In this document: positions 1-12,012 of the stretch, one piece after another | Layout: the number at the start of each line of letters is the position of its first letter | Numbering within the stretch: the stretch's first letter is position 1 | Assembly: GCF_008362905.1 (NCBI RefSeq) | Contig: NZ_VFJB01000005.1 | Span: 1 to 64,000 of the forward strand | DNA from: Deferribacter autotrophicus | Lineage (GTDB): Bacteria; Chrysiogenota; Deferribacteres; Deferribacterales; Deferribacteraceae | DNA length: 64,000 nt | Direction: 5' to 3' | Program-made: the position numbers and the translations under genes | The notes under the pieces: model-generated | Database searches by the model: none | What the model saw: the letters and a program-made list of their open reading frames with translations, nothing else | What the model was told of the DNA's origin: nothing

Positions 1-48
1 TGTTAAAGGTACAATAATTCCCCAGTAAAAGGCCCTTAAAAATCCCCA

Positions 49-91
49 CCTGTGTATGTTAACATCCTCCAACAAATACACAGGTTGGAGG
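49..91 (+). promoter_or_regulatory. istA leader: alternative hairpins or pseudoknot hiding the ribosome binding site
   Basis: Two perfect pairings are possible in the RNA leader. CCTGTGTAT (49-57) pairs with ATACACAGG (76-84), and CCTCCAAC (66-73) pairs with GTTGGAGG (84-91). The second stem contains the GGAGG ribosome binding site of istA. The two stems are interleaved, so they are either mutually exclusive or form an H-type pseudoknot, sharing only G84. Sequestering the site on RNA that enters from outside would protect the element from transposase expression by read-through. The pairing is seen; the function is inferred. Confidence 0.55.
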
Positions 92-98
92 AAATAAA

Positions 99-1538
99 AT
101 GCTGGGGGTAGAAATGTATTACACAGTAAAGACATTGTTGTCGCAAGGCAAAAATATTTCCCAAATAGCCAGGGAATTAGGGATCGACAGGAAGACAGTG
201 AGAAAGATAAGGGACAAAGTGAAAGACGGTAAAGTAGAAACACCCAAATTTTCAAGAGTAAGTGTTTTAGAGGCTTACAAAGAAGAAATAATCGAATACC
301 TCTCAGAAGGTTTAACAGCAGTATTAATCCATCAGAAACTAATAAGTGATCATGGTTTATCCGTAAGCTACAGTTGTGTGAAAAAGTATGTTAGGAAATT
401 AAAAGGCCCGGATGGAATTTATGTCCCATTAATTTCCCCACCAGGCGAAGAAGCCCAAGTGGACTTCGGTTACATAGGTTATCTTTATGATAGCGAAAAA
501 GGTAAAAAAGTAAAGAGCTGGATATTTTGCATGGTGCTATCTCATAGCAGATATAAATATTATGAAATAGTTAGGAGTCAGGACGTAGAAACATTTTTAA
601 GATGCCACATTAATGCATTTGAATATTTTGGAGGAATTCCTAGAGTAATCAAGATAGACAATTTAAAATCTGGAGTATTGAAAGCAAATTTTTATGAACC
701 TGTAATACAGAAAGAGTATGCTGCAATGCTTGAATATTACGGTAGCAGTCCATTTGCTTGTAAGGTGAGATATCCCCAGGAGAAAGGGAAAGTGGAAAGC
801 GGAATTAAATATGTGAAGAATAATTTTTTCAAATCAATTCAAGAAAAAGATTATTATAAAGTCAAAGGTCTTCTACGAAAGTGGCAAGACAATGTATGTA
901 ACAAGAAAATACATGGCACGACAAGAAAAATTCCTTTTGAACAATTTGTAGATAAGGAGAAAAGTAAATTGCAGCCTTTACCATCTCAGAGATACGAGGT
1001 TTATGACATATCGGAAAGAATAGTAAACCGCTATGGTCACATTACTTACAGATATAATTACTACTCAGTACCCTACAATTACATAGGCAACAAAGTAAGT
1101 ATTCGCAGCAATGGTAATATATTAAAAATTTACAATGATAAATATGAAGAGATAGCAATTCACAATATATCTAAATCAGTAGGAGAATTCATAACAAAAG
1201 AATCTCATAATCCGAAATTAAAATCTGTAGATTATGAAGCAAAATCGCTTGAGATAGGTACAAACACCTTTGAATTTTATAACAGGTTAAAGGAAGAAAA
1301 GCCCCATCATTATCACCGTATGATGCAAGGAATTTTTAATTTGATGAAGAGTTATGATAAAGATACAGTGGAATTGGCATGTAAGAGAGCAAATGAGTTT
1401 AATTCCATTAGTTATTTGTCAGTAAAGAGGATATGTGAAACTGGTTTATATACTCAAAAAGATGCGTCATCTAAAGAATCGGTTAACTGTGGTGGTTTTT
1501 CGAATGATTTAAGTAAATATGATTTATTAGTTAATTGA
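99..1538 (+). CDS. istA: IS21-family transposase IstA
   Basis: IstA is the DDE recombinase that cuts and joins the ends of IS21-type elements together with its ATPase partner IstB. The 479-residue protein has an N-terminal helix-turn-helix (about residues 20-38, QIARELGIDRKTVRKI) and a retroviral-integrase-type core with the expected acidic residues Asp122 (AQVDFGY), Asp187 (IKIDNLK) and Glu233 (EKGKVESGI). A C-terminal beta-rich domain follows. The ATG at 99 sits behind a strong GGAGG. Its length is within the family range and no frameshift is seen. istB follows after 17 bp, so the two are co-transcribed. Confidence 0.95.
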   Translation: MLGVEMYYTVKTLLSQGKNISQIARELGIDRKTVRKIRDKVKDGKVETPKFSRVSVLEAYKEEIIEYLSEGLTAVLIHQKLISDHGLSVSYSCVKKYVRKLKGPDGIYVPLISPPGEEAQVDFGYIGYLYDSEKGKKVKSWIFCMVLSHSRYKYYEIVRSQDVETFLRCHINAFEYFGGIPRVIKIDNLKSGVLKANFYEPVIQKEYAAMLEYYGSSPFACKVRYPQEKGKVESGIKYVKNNFFKSIQEKDYYKVKGLLRKWQDNVCNKKIHGTTRKIPFEQFVDKEKSKLQPLPSQRYEVYDISERIVNRYGHITYRYNYYSVPYNYIGNKVSIRSNGNILKIYNDKYEEIAIHNISKSVGEFITKESHNPKLKSVDYEAKSLEIGTNTFEFYNRLKEEKPHHYHRMMQGIFNLMKSYDKDTVELACKRANEFNSISYLSVKRICETGLYTQKDASSKESVNCGGFSNDLSKYDLLVN

Positions 1539-1555
1539 TGAGGGGGAGGGTATAA

Positions 1556-2302
1556 ATGCAAGATATTTTAAAAAAACTAACAAATTTTAAGTTATCCGGA
1601 ATGGCAAAGACATTAGAAAGCCGAAATCAATATGCAATAGAAAACAGTTTGAGTTACCTGGATTTTCTTGAATTGTTACTTGATGATGAGTCAGTGAACA
1701 GACAGAATAATTCTTTTAAGAGAAGATTTTCAAAATCTAAGTTGGATTCATCCAAAACATTACCTATGTATGATTTTACTTATCAGCCTGAACTGAATAA
1801 GCAAGAAATACTTGATATAAGTAGTTGCAGATTTATAGAAGAAAAGAAGAATATAATATTCATGGGTAATCCAGGAGTTGGCAAAACACATCTTGCAAAT
1901 GCCATAGGATTAGAGGCTTTAAAGAAAGGATACAAGGTTTTATTTATTCACGCCAATGACATGGTATCAAAATTAGTATCATCGAAAGGAGATGGTAGTT
2001 ATTTTAGTGTATTAAAACAGTTTTTAAGTGTGGATTTACTGATAATTGATGAGGTTGGTTTTAAGAAAATACCTTTAAACCATGTTGATGAATTTTTTGA
2101 AATAATCAGACATAGATATGAAAATAATTCTATAATTATCACTACTAATAGGCCTTTCGAAGAGTGGGGTAATATATTTGGTGATGTTGTTTTAGCTTCT
2201 GCTATCATAGATAGACTCGTACATCATGCTCATATTTTTAGAATCAATGGTGAAAGCTATAGAATCAAAAGTTTACAATCTATGAAAAATACTAAAAGGT
2301 AA
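1556..2302 (+). CDS. istB: IS21-family helper ATPase IstB
   Basis: IstB is an AAA+ ATPase related to DnaC/DnaA that assembles on target DNA and activates IstA. The 248-residue protein has a Walker A motif GNPGVGKT at about 104-111 and a Walker B LLIIDE at about 161-166, followed by a sensor-type TTNRPFEEW segment. A GAGGGGGAGG ribosome binding site precedes the ATG. Its stop lies only about 50 bp from the right end of the element, as is usual. The gene looks intact. Confidence 0.95.
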   Translation: MQDILKKLTNFKLSGMAKTLESRNQYAIENSLSYLDFLELLLDDESVNRQNNSFKRRFSKSKLDSSKTLPMYDFTYQPELNKQEILDISSCRFIEEKKNIIFMGNPGVGKTHLANAIGLEALKKGYKVLFIHANDMVSKLVSSKGDGSYFSVLKQFLSVDLLIIDEVGFKKIPLNHVDEFFEIIRHRYENNSIIITTNRPFEEWGNIFGDVVLASAIIDRLVHHAHIFRINGESYRIKSLQSMKNTKR

Positions 2303-2305
2303 CTG

Positions 2306-2352
2306 GGGAATTTTAAGGGCCCTAAGGTGGGGATTTTTACTTGACTTTAACA
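2306..2352 (-). repeat. Right end of the IS21 element
   Basis: Read on the minus strand this end begins TGTTAAAG and contains AAAAATCCCCACC, GGGCCCTTAAAA and TTCCCCAG. These are the same boxes as in the left end, but with the CCCCA boxes in swapped order relative to the tip. No gene lies between here and the terminator at 2654. Confidence 0.85.
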
Positions 2353-2367
2353 TGACGGCAAATCCTT

Positions 2368-2531
2368 GTCATTGCGAGGAGCGTAAGCGACGAAGCAATC
2401 TCATTCGTCGACCATTTTACCCCTTCGCATACAGGAGATTGCTTCGCTGACGCTCGTTGGTGACGGATGAGTCGACAATCATTGCTGTTTGCACAAAAGA
2501 TTGCTTCGGGTCTACGACCCTCGCAATGACG
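2368..2531. repeat. Cluster of three palindromic 'cattgcgag/gaagcaatct' repeats
   Basis: Three related units lie here: about 2368-2402 (forward: gtcattgcgagg ... gaagcaatct), 2435-2464 (reverse: gagattgcttcg ...) and 2497-2531 (reverse: agattgcttcggg ... cgcaatgac). Each can fold back on itself through cattgcgag and its partner at the other tip. The same unit recurs at 42364-42442. GC content is clearly above the surroundings. Elements of this kind are dispersed, non-coding palindromic repeats in several bacterial phyla. The 382-bp gap 2303-2684 holds only the IS end, these repeats and the fumarase terminator. Confidence 0.8.
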
Positions 2532-2653
2532 AAAAGTGCGGCTGTAGTGAGAATGAAGCCTCAAGTTAGGTGCTCGGTCGCTGGTGACGAGTGTCATAAT
2601 GTTATTTTATGATTACGCAAAAAGAACCTTGAAAAAGACACGTGAATGTGCAA

Positions 2654-2679
2654 GAAAAAAACGGGAGCGTAAGCTCCCG
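2654..2679 (-). terminator. Rho-independent terminator of the fumarase operon
   Basis: On the minus strand CGGGAGC-ttac-GCTCCCG (2679-2662) is followed directly by a run of seven T. It lies 6 bp past the stop codon of the fumarase beta gene. Confidence 0.9.
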
Positions 2680-2684
2680 AATAT

Positions 2685-3272
2685 CTATTTAAGACCCATT
2701 AATTCTTTTGCTTTTTCTTCTGATTTTTCAAGGATTTGTTTGTGAAGGCTGTTTCCATGAGAATCCATGGTTACAACAACAGGGAAGTCTTCTACTTCGA
2801 TTACCCAAAATGCTTCAGGTGTACCAAACTCTTCTAACTTGAAAACTTCTTTAACTTTAATCACTTTCTTTGCAATAAGTGAACCAGCTCCACCAACAGC
2901 ATGAAAATAAACTGCACCACACTTCTTCAAGCCTTCAGCAGTTCTTGGTCCCATACCACCTTTACCAATAACACCTCTAACCTGATATTCACAGATTACA
3001 TCGGCCTGATAAGGTTCTTCCCTTGATGATGTTGTAGGACCAGCAGCAACAAATTCCCAACTACCATCATCATTTTTCTTAACAACAGGCCCACAGTGGT
3101 AAATTACAGAATCTTTTAAATATTCTCTGATAAAATCAGGTTTTTCTTCCACCATCAATTTATGTGCTTGATCTCTTGCAGTTACGATTGTACCTGATAA
3201 AAGGACTTCATCGCCCACTTTTAATTTTCTTATTTCTTCTTCACTTATTGGTGTAGTTAATTTAATCGGCAT
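2685..3272 (-). CDS. Class I fumarate hydratase, beta (C-terminal) subunit
   Basis: This subunit completes the oxygen-sensitive [4Fe-4S] class I fumarase, which interconverts fumarate and malate in the cytoplasm. The 195-residue sequence matches the C-terminal domain of FumA/TtdB-type enzymes, including the GEVLLSG-type start region (GDEVLLSG), the CGPVV segment and GKGGMG. It overlaps the alpha gene by 11 bp, so the two are translationally coupled. The closely related L-tartrate dehydratase beta subunit is the alternative, but the TCA context (aconitase divergently transcribed next door) favours fumarase. Confidence 0.92.
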   Translation of the reverse strand: MPIKLTTPISEEEIRKLKVGDEVLLSGTIVTARDQAHKLMVEEKPDFIREYLKDSVIYHCGPVVKKNDDGSWEFVAAGPTTSSREEPYQADVICEYQVRGVIGKGGMGPRTAEGLKKCGAVYFHAVGGAGSLIAKKVIKVKEVFKLEEFGTPEAFWVIEVEDFPVVVTMDSHGNSLHKQILEKSEEKAKELMGLK

Positions 3273-4131
3273 AAGTCACCTCGCCATCTTTTATGGTTAA
3301 AAATTTTCTCCTGTAAGCCCAGCACATGTAAGAGATTGATACATAGTAAGTAGCTGGATGCCTATGCTGAGCATCGATATGAACACCCAAGACAGTTGTT
3401 TTTCCTCCAAACCCCATAGGACCAATACCAAGTTCATTCAATTCTTGATAAAGTTCTTCTTCAAGTTTTGCGATCTCTGGATTTGGATTCCTTTCATTCA
3501 ATTTTCTGAAGAATTGTTCTTTGGAGAGAGCATAGGATGTAACTCTGTCGCCGCCAATTCCCACTCCTAAGGTCCCTGGAGCACAACCAAAACCTTGAGC
3601 TTTAACCGCAGCATCGATTATAACTTTTTTAACACCTTGCAAATCTCTACCGGCTTTCAGATTTGAATCTGGAAGTTTGTATTGAATACCAACGTTTTCA
3701 CTACCGCCACCTTTGAGCATAAGTCTGATTCTAACTTCATCCTTATCCCACTGATGGAAATGGATATAAGGGGCATTTTTACCAATATTGTTACCTGAGT
3801 TTTTCCCGGTAATTGGATCCACAGCATTTGGACGAAGGTATTGTCTTTTTGTGGCTTCTGCAGCAGCCCATTCAATGGCTTCACGATAAGTTTTTTCAGC
3901 GTGGCCAACAGGAAAATCGATGTAGAATATCAAAGATCCGGTATCCTGACAGATTGGTGTGGAATTTTTTCTAGCAAGCTCTACATTTTCGAGGATTGTT
4001 TTAAAAACACTTTTTGCAGGTGTCCCCTCGTCCTCTCTTTCATAAGCTTTTTTTAAAGCTTCTTCAATATCGGGGGGTAAATCGGTTGCAACTCTCCTGA
4101 TTAGCTCTAATACTGCCTCTTTTAACTCCAT
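3262..4131 (-). CDS. Class I fumarate hydratase, alpha (N-terminal) subunit
   Basis: This is the iron-sulfur-binding subunit of the two-subunit fumarase. Three cysteines placed as cluster ligands are seen at Cys61 (TPICQDTG), Cys183 (GFGCAPGT) and Cys270 (SYMCWAY). The start is taken at the ATG at 4131 because AGGGTG lies 6 bp upstream; a GTG at 4143 would add four residues and overlap the ribosome binding site. The mature length of 289 residues is normal for the family. It is divergent from acnB, and a 15-bp dyad operator lies at each promoter of this intergenic region. Confidence 0.93.
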   Translation of the reverse strand: MELKEAVLELIRRVATDLPPDIEEALKKAYEREDEGTPAKSVFKTILENVELARKNSTPICQDTGSLIFYIDFPVGHAEKTYREAIEWAAAEATKRQYLRPNAVDPITGKNSGNNIGKNAPYIHFHQWDKDEVRIRLMLKGGGSENVGIQYKLPDSNLKAGRDLQGVKKVIIDAAVKAQGFGCAPGTLGVGIGGDRVTSYALSKEQFFRKLNERNPNPEIAKLEEELYQELNELGIGPMGFGGKTTVLGVHIDAQHRHPATYYVSISYMCWAYRRKFLTIKDGEVTYAD

Positions 4132-4173
4132 AATCACCCTCACATATGAGATTTTGTAAGATAATACGCTTTT

Positions 4174-4218
4174 TTTATGCCATAAAATCCCTTTAAAGTC
4201 AACTGTATATTGTATACA
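4174..4218 (-). promoter_or_regulatory. Fumarase promoter with upstream TCA operator
   Basis: On the minus strand the dyad TGTATACAATATACA (4218-4204) is followed after 1 bp by a -35-like TTGACT (4202-4197), a 17-bp spacer and CATAAA (4179-4174). The operator thus sits just upstream of the -35. The promoter assignment is by eye; the operator match to four other sites in the window is exact or nearly so. Confidence 0.6.
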
Positions 4219-4346
4219 TTTAAATAGCGTTCTATTTTTAATAGCTTTAAAAAGCCGTTATATTATAAGAGGTTTTGTTGTGAAAATTAAAGAATTATCT
4301 GATATGCTTTAAACAATAATTGAATATAAAAATATGTTTTAGTAAA

Positions 4347-4383
4347 TTGACAAAACATTAAAAAGATAGTATACAGTATACAA
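4347..4383 (+). promoter_or_regulatory. acnB promoter with TCA operator over the -10
   Basis: A consensus -35 TTGACA (4347-4352), a 17-bp spacer and -10 TATACA (4370-4375) are present. The dyad GTATACAGTATAC (4369-4381) covers the -10 and the expected start of transcription near 4382. This placement would suit repression by steric block. The leader would be only about 24 nt. Confidence 0.65.
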
Positions 4384-4405
4384 AATTTTTTGTGAGGGGT
4401 GAATT

Positions 4406-6946
4406 ATGCTTGATAAGTATATGGAACATGTAAAAGAGCGTGAAGCATTGGGGATTCCGCCTTTGCCATTATCACCTGAGTTGACAGAAGAAGTGTGCAA
4501 ACTTTTAGAGAATCCTCCTGAAGATAAAAAGGATTTTTTGCTTCATTTGATTAGAGACAGGGTTGCCCCAGGAGTGGATCCTGCTGCTAAAGTGAAGGCT
4601 GAGTGGCTTTATAAAGTAGCAAAAGGTGAAAAATTATCACCTGTTGTTTCAAAGGAAGATGCTGTATTTTTACTTGGGACTATGATTGGTGGTTATAATG
4701 TTGGTTATCTTATTGACTTGTTAAATGATGATGAGCTTGCTTCTAAAGCGGCTGAAGCTCTTAAAAACACTATTTTAGTGTATGATGCTTTTGATAAAAT
4801 TGTTGAGATGTCAAAAGACAATAAGTATGCAAAAGAAGTGTTAGAATCTTGGGCTAATGGTGAGTGGTTTACAAATAAGCCAGAGTTTCCTGATGAAATT
4901 AAGGTTAAGGTTTTTAAGGTTGATGGAGAAATCAACACTGATGACTTTTCTCCTGCAAAACACGCTTGGAGTAGGCCAGATATTCCATTGCATGCTCTCA
5001 GTATGGGTGAGACAAGATTTCCAGGAGGGATAGAAACCATTAAGCAGTTTCGTGAAGAAGGGTATAAAGTGGCATTTGTTGGGGACGTGGTTGGTACAGG
5101 CTCTTCAAGAAAGTCCGCTTGTAACTCTTTGATGTGGCATATTGGGGAAGATATCCCTTATGTACCAAATAAAAGAAGAGGCGGAATTGTAATAGGTGGT
5201 TTGATTGCTCCTATTTTCTTCAATACCACCCAGGATTCCGGTGGTCTTCCAATTATGTGCGATGTGACAAAATTGAAGACTGGTGATGTTGTAATCATTG
5301 ATACGAAAAAAGGTGAAATAAGAAGTGAGAGTGGCGAAGTTTTATCCACATTTGAAATTAAACCACCTACATTGAGGGATGAGTTTAGAGCTGGTGGTAG
5401 ATTAAATCTTATCATCGGTCGCTCACTTACAAATAAGGCGAGAGAAGTATTAGGGCTTGGTGAAAGTGATCTGTTTATTAAGCCTGATAATCCTACACCT
5501 AAGCCAAATCAGGGATACACACTTGCTCAAAAGATTGTGGGTAAAGCTTGTGGCTTACCAGGTGTGTTACCAGGAACAGCTTGTGAGCCAAAGATGACAA
5601 CTGTAGGTTCTCAGGATACCACAGGTCCGATGACTGCTGATGAGTTAAAAGAGCTTGCTTGTTTGAAATTTCAAACTGAGCTGTTTATGCAGTCATTCTG
5701 TCATACAGCAGCTTATCCAAAACCTGCTGATGTTAAAATGCATCATACTCTTCCACAATTTATTATTGAGAGAGGTGGTGTTGCACTTAAACCTGGAGAT
5801 GGTGTAATCCATTCTTGGTTAAATAGATTGTTGCTTCCTGATACCGTTGGTACTGGTGGTGATTCTCACACAAGATTTCCTATCGGTTTATCTTTTCCTG
5901 CAGGTTCAGGGCTCGTGGCATTTGCTGGTGCGTTAGGTTTTATGCCTCTTGATATGCCTGAATCTGTGCTGGTTAAATTCAAGGGTGAATTGAATCCTGG
6001 GATTACTTTAAGAGATGTTGTAAACGCTATTCCATATTTTGCAATCAAACAAGGGCTTTTAACAGTAGAGAAGAAAGGTAAGAAAAATATATTCAATGGT
6101 AGAATTCTTGAAATGGAAGGTCTTCCAAATTTAACTGTGGAGCAGGCATTTGAATTGACAGATGCTTCAGCAGAAAGGTCAGCGGCAGGTGCTACAATTA
6201 AGCTTTCAGAAGAAAGTGTTGCTAATTTCTTACGTAGTAATATCGCATTGATGAAGAGGATGATTGAAGAAGGATATCAGGATGCAGATACTTTAAAGAG
6301 AAGAATAGAGGCATGCGAAAAGTGGCTTGAAAACCCTGTTCTTCTCGAAAGAGATGAAAATGCAGAATATGCTGCAGTAATTGAAATTGATCTATCTGAA
6401 ATTACAGAGCCTATCGTAGCATGTCCAAATGATCCAGATGATGTGAAACTTTTGAGCGAAGTGGCCGGTGATAAAATTGATGAGGTATTCATCGGTTCTT
6501 GTATGACAAATATAGGACATTTTAGAGCCGCAGGTAAGATTTGGGAAGGTTGCAAAGAAGCACCTACAAGAATTTGGTTAACTCCACCAACAAAGATGGA
6601 TAAAGCTCAATTGATGGAAGAAGGGTATTACTCAATTTACTCTGCAATCGGTGCAAGAACAGAGATCCCTGGATGTTCGCTCTGTATGGGTAACCAGGCT
6701 AGGGTTCGCTCCAAGTCAACTGTAATTTCTACTTCAACGAGAAACTTTGATAACAGAATGGGGGATGGTGCTAGAGTTTACCTTGGTTCTGCAGAGCTTG
6801 CTGCAGTAGCGGCTTTAAAAGGTAAATTGCCAACACCTGAAGAGTATTTTGAGATAATAAAAGAAAAGTTAGAGCCTAAGAAGGACGAAGTATATAGATA
6901 TTTAGAATTTCATAAGATGGGCGATTTCAAGTTAGATTACGCTTAA
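4406..6946 (+). CDS. acnB: Aconitate hydratase B
   Basis: AcnB isomerises citrate and isocitrate through aconitate using a [4Fe-4S] cluster; many AcnB enzymes also accept 2-methylisocitrate. The 846-residue length fits AcnB (about 860) with its N-terminal HEAT-like domain followed by the swivel domain and the three aconitase domains. That order is opposite to AcnA. Cluster cysteines are seen at Cys699 (GSCMTN), Cys757 and Cys760 (CSLCMGN). The start has GAGGGGTG 5 bp upstream. A strong terminator follows. A second, unrelated-architecture aconitase (acnA) lies at 33.1 kb and lacks the shared operator. Confidence 0.96.
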   Translation: MLDKYMEHVKEREALGIPPLPLSPELTEEVCKLLENPPEDKKDFLLHLIRDRVAPGVDPAAKVKAEWLYKVAKGEKLSPVVSKEDAVFLLGTMIGGYNVGYLIDLLNDDELASKAAEALKNTILVYDAFDKIVEMSKDNKYAKEVLESWANGEWFTNKPEFPDEIKVKVFKVDGEINTDDFSPAKHAWSRPDIPLHALSMGETRFPGGIETIKQFREEGYKVAFVGDVVGTGSSRKSACNSLMWHIGEDIPYVPNKRRGGIVIGGLIAPIFFNTTQDSGGLPIMCDVTKLKTGDVVIIDTKKGEIRSESGEVLSTFEIKPPTLRDEFRAGGRLNLIIGRSLTNKAREVLGLGESDLFIKPDNPTPKPNQGYTLAQKIVGKACGLPGVLPGTACEPKMTTVGSQDTTGPMTADELKELACLKFQTELFMQSFCHTAAYPKPADVKMHHTLPQFIIERGGVALKPGDGVIHSWLNRLLLPDTVGTGGDSHTRFPIGLSFPAGSGLVAFAGALGFMPLDMPESVLVKFKGELNPGITLRDVVNAIPYFAIKQGLLTVEKKGKKNIFNGRILEMEGLPNLTVEQAFELTDASAERSAAGATIKLSEESVANFLRSNIALMKRMIEEGYQDADTLKRRIEACEKWLENPVLLERDENAEYAAVIEIDLSEITEPIVACPNDPDDVKLLSEVAGDKIDEVFIGSCMTNIGHFRAAGKIWEGCKEAPTRIWLTPPTKMDKAQLMEEGYYSIYSAIGARTEIPGCSLCMGNQARVRSKSTVISTSTRNFDNRMGDGARVYLGSAELAAVAALKGKLPTPEEYFEIIKEKLEPKKDEVYRYLEFHKMGDFKLDYA

Positions 6947-6963
6947 TATTCAATATAATTTAT

Positions 6964-7004
6964 TGTCCGGGAAGGGAAAAATAATTCCCGGACATCTTTT
7001 TTTT
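6964..7004 (+). terminator. Rho-independent terminator of acnB
   Basis: TGTCCGGGAA (6964-6973) pairs perfectly with TTCCCGGACA (6985-6994), followed after two bases by eight T. Confidence 0.95.
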
Positions 7005-7275
7005 AATTTGTTATTAAAAAAATCTATAACACATAGCTAAAAATATGAAAGCTGTATCAGTTGATAAGTTATTAATGAACCAATCATCAAATTAATAAAT
7101 CATAATATTAAAATTTAAGCAAAATGAATTTTTAATTAAAATCGTTGTAGGGTTATTTAAAATAAGGTTTTTTTTGAAGATATGCTTTAAATATTGAGGA
7201 AAATATATATTAGTTTTAAAATTCTTTGATTCATAAAAATAAATACTGTTCTAATATTAAAATATTCAATATTTC

Positions 7276-7319
7276 TTGACTTTGTTAAGCAAATTATGTA
7301 TATTTGTATACAGTATACA
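7276..7319 (+). promoter_or_regulatory. icd promoter with TCA operator at the transcription start
   Basis: A -35 TTGACT (7276-7281), a 17-bp spacer and -10 TATATT (7299-7304) are followed immediately by a perfect dyad, TGTATACAGTATACA (7305-7319), which covers the expected start of transcription. This suits repression. The promoter may drive the whole icd-mdh-suc-kor series. Confidence 0.65.
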
Positions 7320-7349
7320 GGAAATAAAGTAAAACTGTGTATTATCTTG

Positions 7350-7380
7350 GTGCCTTTGTAATTGATGCATACAAAGGTAC
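7350..7380 (+). promoter_or_regulatory. Hairpin in the icd 5' leader
   Basis: CCTTTGTA (7353-7360) pairs with TACAAAGG (7370-7377), extended to 11 bp with one G-U pair, loop 9 nt. There is no T run after it, so it is not a terminator. It lies between the operator and the ribosome binding site. It may stabilise the message or act as a control element; no known riboswitch is recognised. Confidence 0.4.
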
Positions 7381-7400
7381 GTTTAAAATAAGAATTGTGA

Positions 7401-9647
<2,247 letters not shown>

Positions 9648-9654
9648 AAATATT

Positions 9655-9676
9655 AACCGGGTATAAACGCCCGGTT
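9655..9676 (+). terminator. Hairpin after icd, weak or leaky terminator
   Basis: AACCGGG (9655-9661) pairs with CCCGGTT (9670-9676), but the following bases (gtattgtat) are not a proper T run. A second small hairpin, CGGC-tttat-GCCG, follows at about 9691-9703. Partial read-through into mdh is likely. Confidence 0.5.
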
Positions 9677-9716
9677 GTATTGTATATAAACGGCTTTATG
9701 CCGAAATAAAATTTAA

Positions 9717-10706
<990 letters not shown>

Positions 10707-10710
10707 GATT

Positions 10711-10734
10711 ACGGGGTGTTTAACACCCCGTTTT
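10711..10734 (+). terminator. Rho-independent terminator of mdh
   Basis: ACGGGGTGTT (10711-10720) pairs with its complement AACACCCCGT (10722-10731), followed by TTT. The short T run may allow some read-through into the sucC leader. Confidence 0.85.
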
Positions 10735-10738
10735 AAAA

Positions 10739-10832
10739 ATAGCTCACCTTAAAAAAATGCTTGAAAAATAAGGTGGAGGGGAGTATTACTGAACAACCGT
10801 TCGATAAAAAAAAACAAAGGAAGGTGAGCTAT
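10739..10832 (+). promoter_or_regulatory. sucC leader: 12-bp pairing that hides the start site, with an internal promoter
   Basis: ATAGCTCACCTT (10739-10750) is perfectly complementary to AAGGTGAGCTAT (10821-10832), which contains the sucC ribosome binding site and the first two bases of the start codon. Between the two arms lies a plausible promoter, TTGAAA (10761-10766), 17 bp, TATTAC (10784-10789). RNA starting there would lack the 5' arm and be freely translated. RNA reading through from mdh would carry it and be blocked. The complementarity is seen; the switch is inferred. Confidence 0.55.
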
Positions 10833-12012
10833 GAATATTCATGAGCACCAAGCCAAAGAAATTTTCAGAAAATACGGTGTACCAACCCCAAGAGGTTTTG
10901 TGGCATTCAAGCCTGAGAATGCCGTTAAGGCTGCTCAACAGCTAGGAGGAGATTTGGACATCTGGGTTGTAAAGGCTCAGATTCATGCAGGTGGAAGAGG
11001 AAAAGCTGGTGGTGTCAAACTTGCAAAATCCACTGAAGAAGTTGGGCTTATTGCAAAACAGATGCTCGGAAATAAGCTTGTTACTCATCAAACTGGTCCT
11101 GAAGGGAAGATTGTTCATAGAGTATATATTGAAGAAGGGGTCAATATTGAAAAGGAGTTCTATTTAGGAATGGTTTTAGATAGGTCTCTTGAGATGCCCG
11201 TTATGATGGCTTCTGCTGAGGGTGGTGTTGAAATTGAAGAGGTTGCTGCAAGAAGTCCTGAAAAGATTATAAAAGTAGCTATTAATCCTACAATAGGTTT
11301 CCAAGGATTTCACGGTAGAAAACTTGCGTTTGGTCTTGGATTACCAAGGGAATTGGTGAACAAGTTTATCAGTTTTGCTCAAGCTATTTACAATGTGTAT
11401 ATGGACTATGATGCTAACTTAATTGAAATAAATCCACTTGTATTGACAAAAGAAGGTAAATTTATCGCACTTGATGCTAAAATGGGGTTTGATGATAACG
11501 CGCTTTACAGACAGCCTGAAATTCTTGCTATGAGAGATTTGACTGAAGAAGAACCTACTGAAATAGAAGCTGCAAAATACGGTTTAAGCTATGTGAAGTT
11601 GGATGGTAACGTTGGTTGTATGGTGAATGGTGCTGGACTTGCTATGGCTACAATGGATATTATTAAACATGAAGGTGGTCAGCCTGCAAACTTCCTTGAT
11701 GTAGGTGGTGGCGCTAGTGCTGAAACTGTAGCAAAAGGTTTTGAATTAATTTTGAGAGATCCAAATGTTAAATCCATTTTTGTGAATATTTTCGGTGGAA
11801 TAGTAAGATGTGACAGAGTTGCTAACGGTATTATTGAAGCAACAAAAGTTACTAAAGTAGATGTGCCTGTTGTTGTTAGATTAGATGGGACAAATGCTGA
11901 AGAGGCTGCTGAAATCCTCAAGAATTCCGGTATTAAGCAGCTTATACCTGCTACAGACCTTAAAGATGGTGCTAAAAAAGCTGTTGAAGCAGCAGAAAGG
12001 GGGTTGGCATGA
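10831..12012 (+). CDS. sucC: Succinyl-CoA synthetase (ADP-forming), beta subunit
   Basis: SucC binds nucleotide through its ATP-grasp domain and, with SucD, interconverts succinyl-CoA and succinate with substrate-level phosphorylation. The 393-residue protein starts with the family signature [17 protein letters not shown] and contains [17 protein letters not shown], the NPLVL metal-binding segment, and the C-terminal [13 protein letters not shown]. Its ribosome binding site AAGGTG is part of a long-range inverted repeat. It overlaps sucD by 4 bp (ATGA). Confidence 0.97.
   Translation: MNIHEHQAKEIFRKYGVPTPRGFVAFKPENAVKAAQQLGGDLDIWVVKAQIHAGGRGKAGGVKLAKSTEEVGLIAKQMLGNKLVTHQTGPEGKIVHRVYIEEGVNIEKEFYLGMVLDRSLEMPVMMASAEGGVEIEEVAARSPEKIIKVAINPTIGFQGFHGRKLAFGLGLPRELVNKFISFAQAIYNVYMDYDANLIEINPLVLTKEGKFIALDAKMGFDDNALYRQPEILAMRDLTEEEPTEIEAAKYGLSYVKLDGNVGCMVNGAGLAMATMDIIKHEGGQPANFLDVGGGASAETVAKGFELILRDPNVKSIFVNIFGGIVRCDRVANGIIEATKVTKVDVPVVVRLDGTNAEEAAEILKNSGIKQLIPATDLKDGAKKAVEAAERGLA

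Larger units (their letters stand above)
1..2352 (+). mobile_element. IS21-family insertion sequence
   Basis: The element carries istA and istB in tandem between related ends. The left end starts TGTTAAAG at base 1 and the right end finishes with its complement CTTTAACA at 2345-2352, giving an 8-bp terminal inverted repeat with the TG...CA tips usual for IS21. Each end also contains a TTCCCCAG box, a GGCCCTTAAAA box and an AATCCCCACC box (left about 18-50, right about 2306-2340, inverted). Such repeated subterminal boxes are typical transposase-binding sites in this family. Both genes are intact, so the copy may be active. Because the left terminus coincides with the first base given, the flanking target duplication cannot be checked. 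Confidence 0.92.

Noticed and set aside
2337-2597. 86-residue open frame on the minus strand over the palindromic repeats
   Set aside because: It lies entirely in repeat sequence, has no ribosome binding site and arises from the high-GC repeats.
9675-9690. A sixth TCA operator (TTGTATTGTATATAAA) upstream of mdh
   Set aside because: The spacing of the half-sites is broken and the right half is poor; mdh can be reached by read-through from icd.
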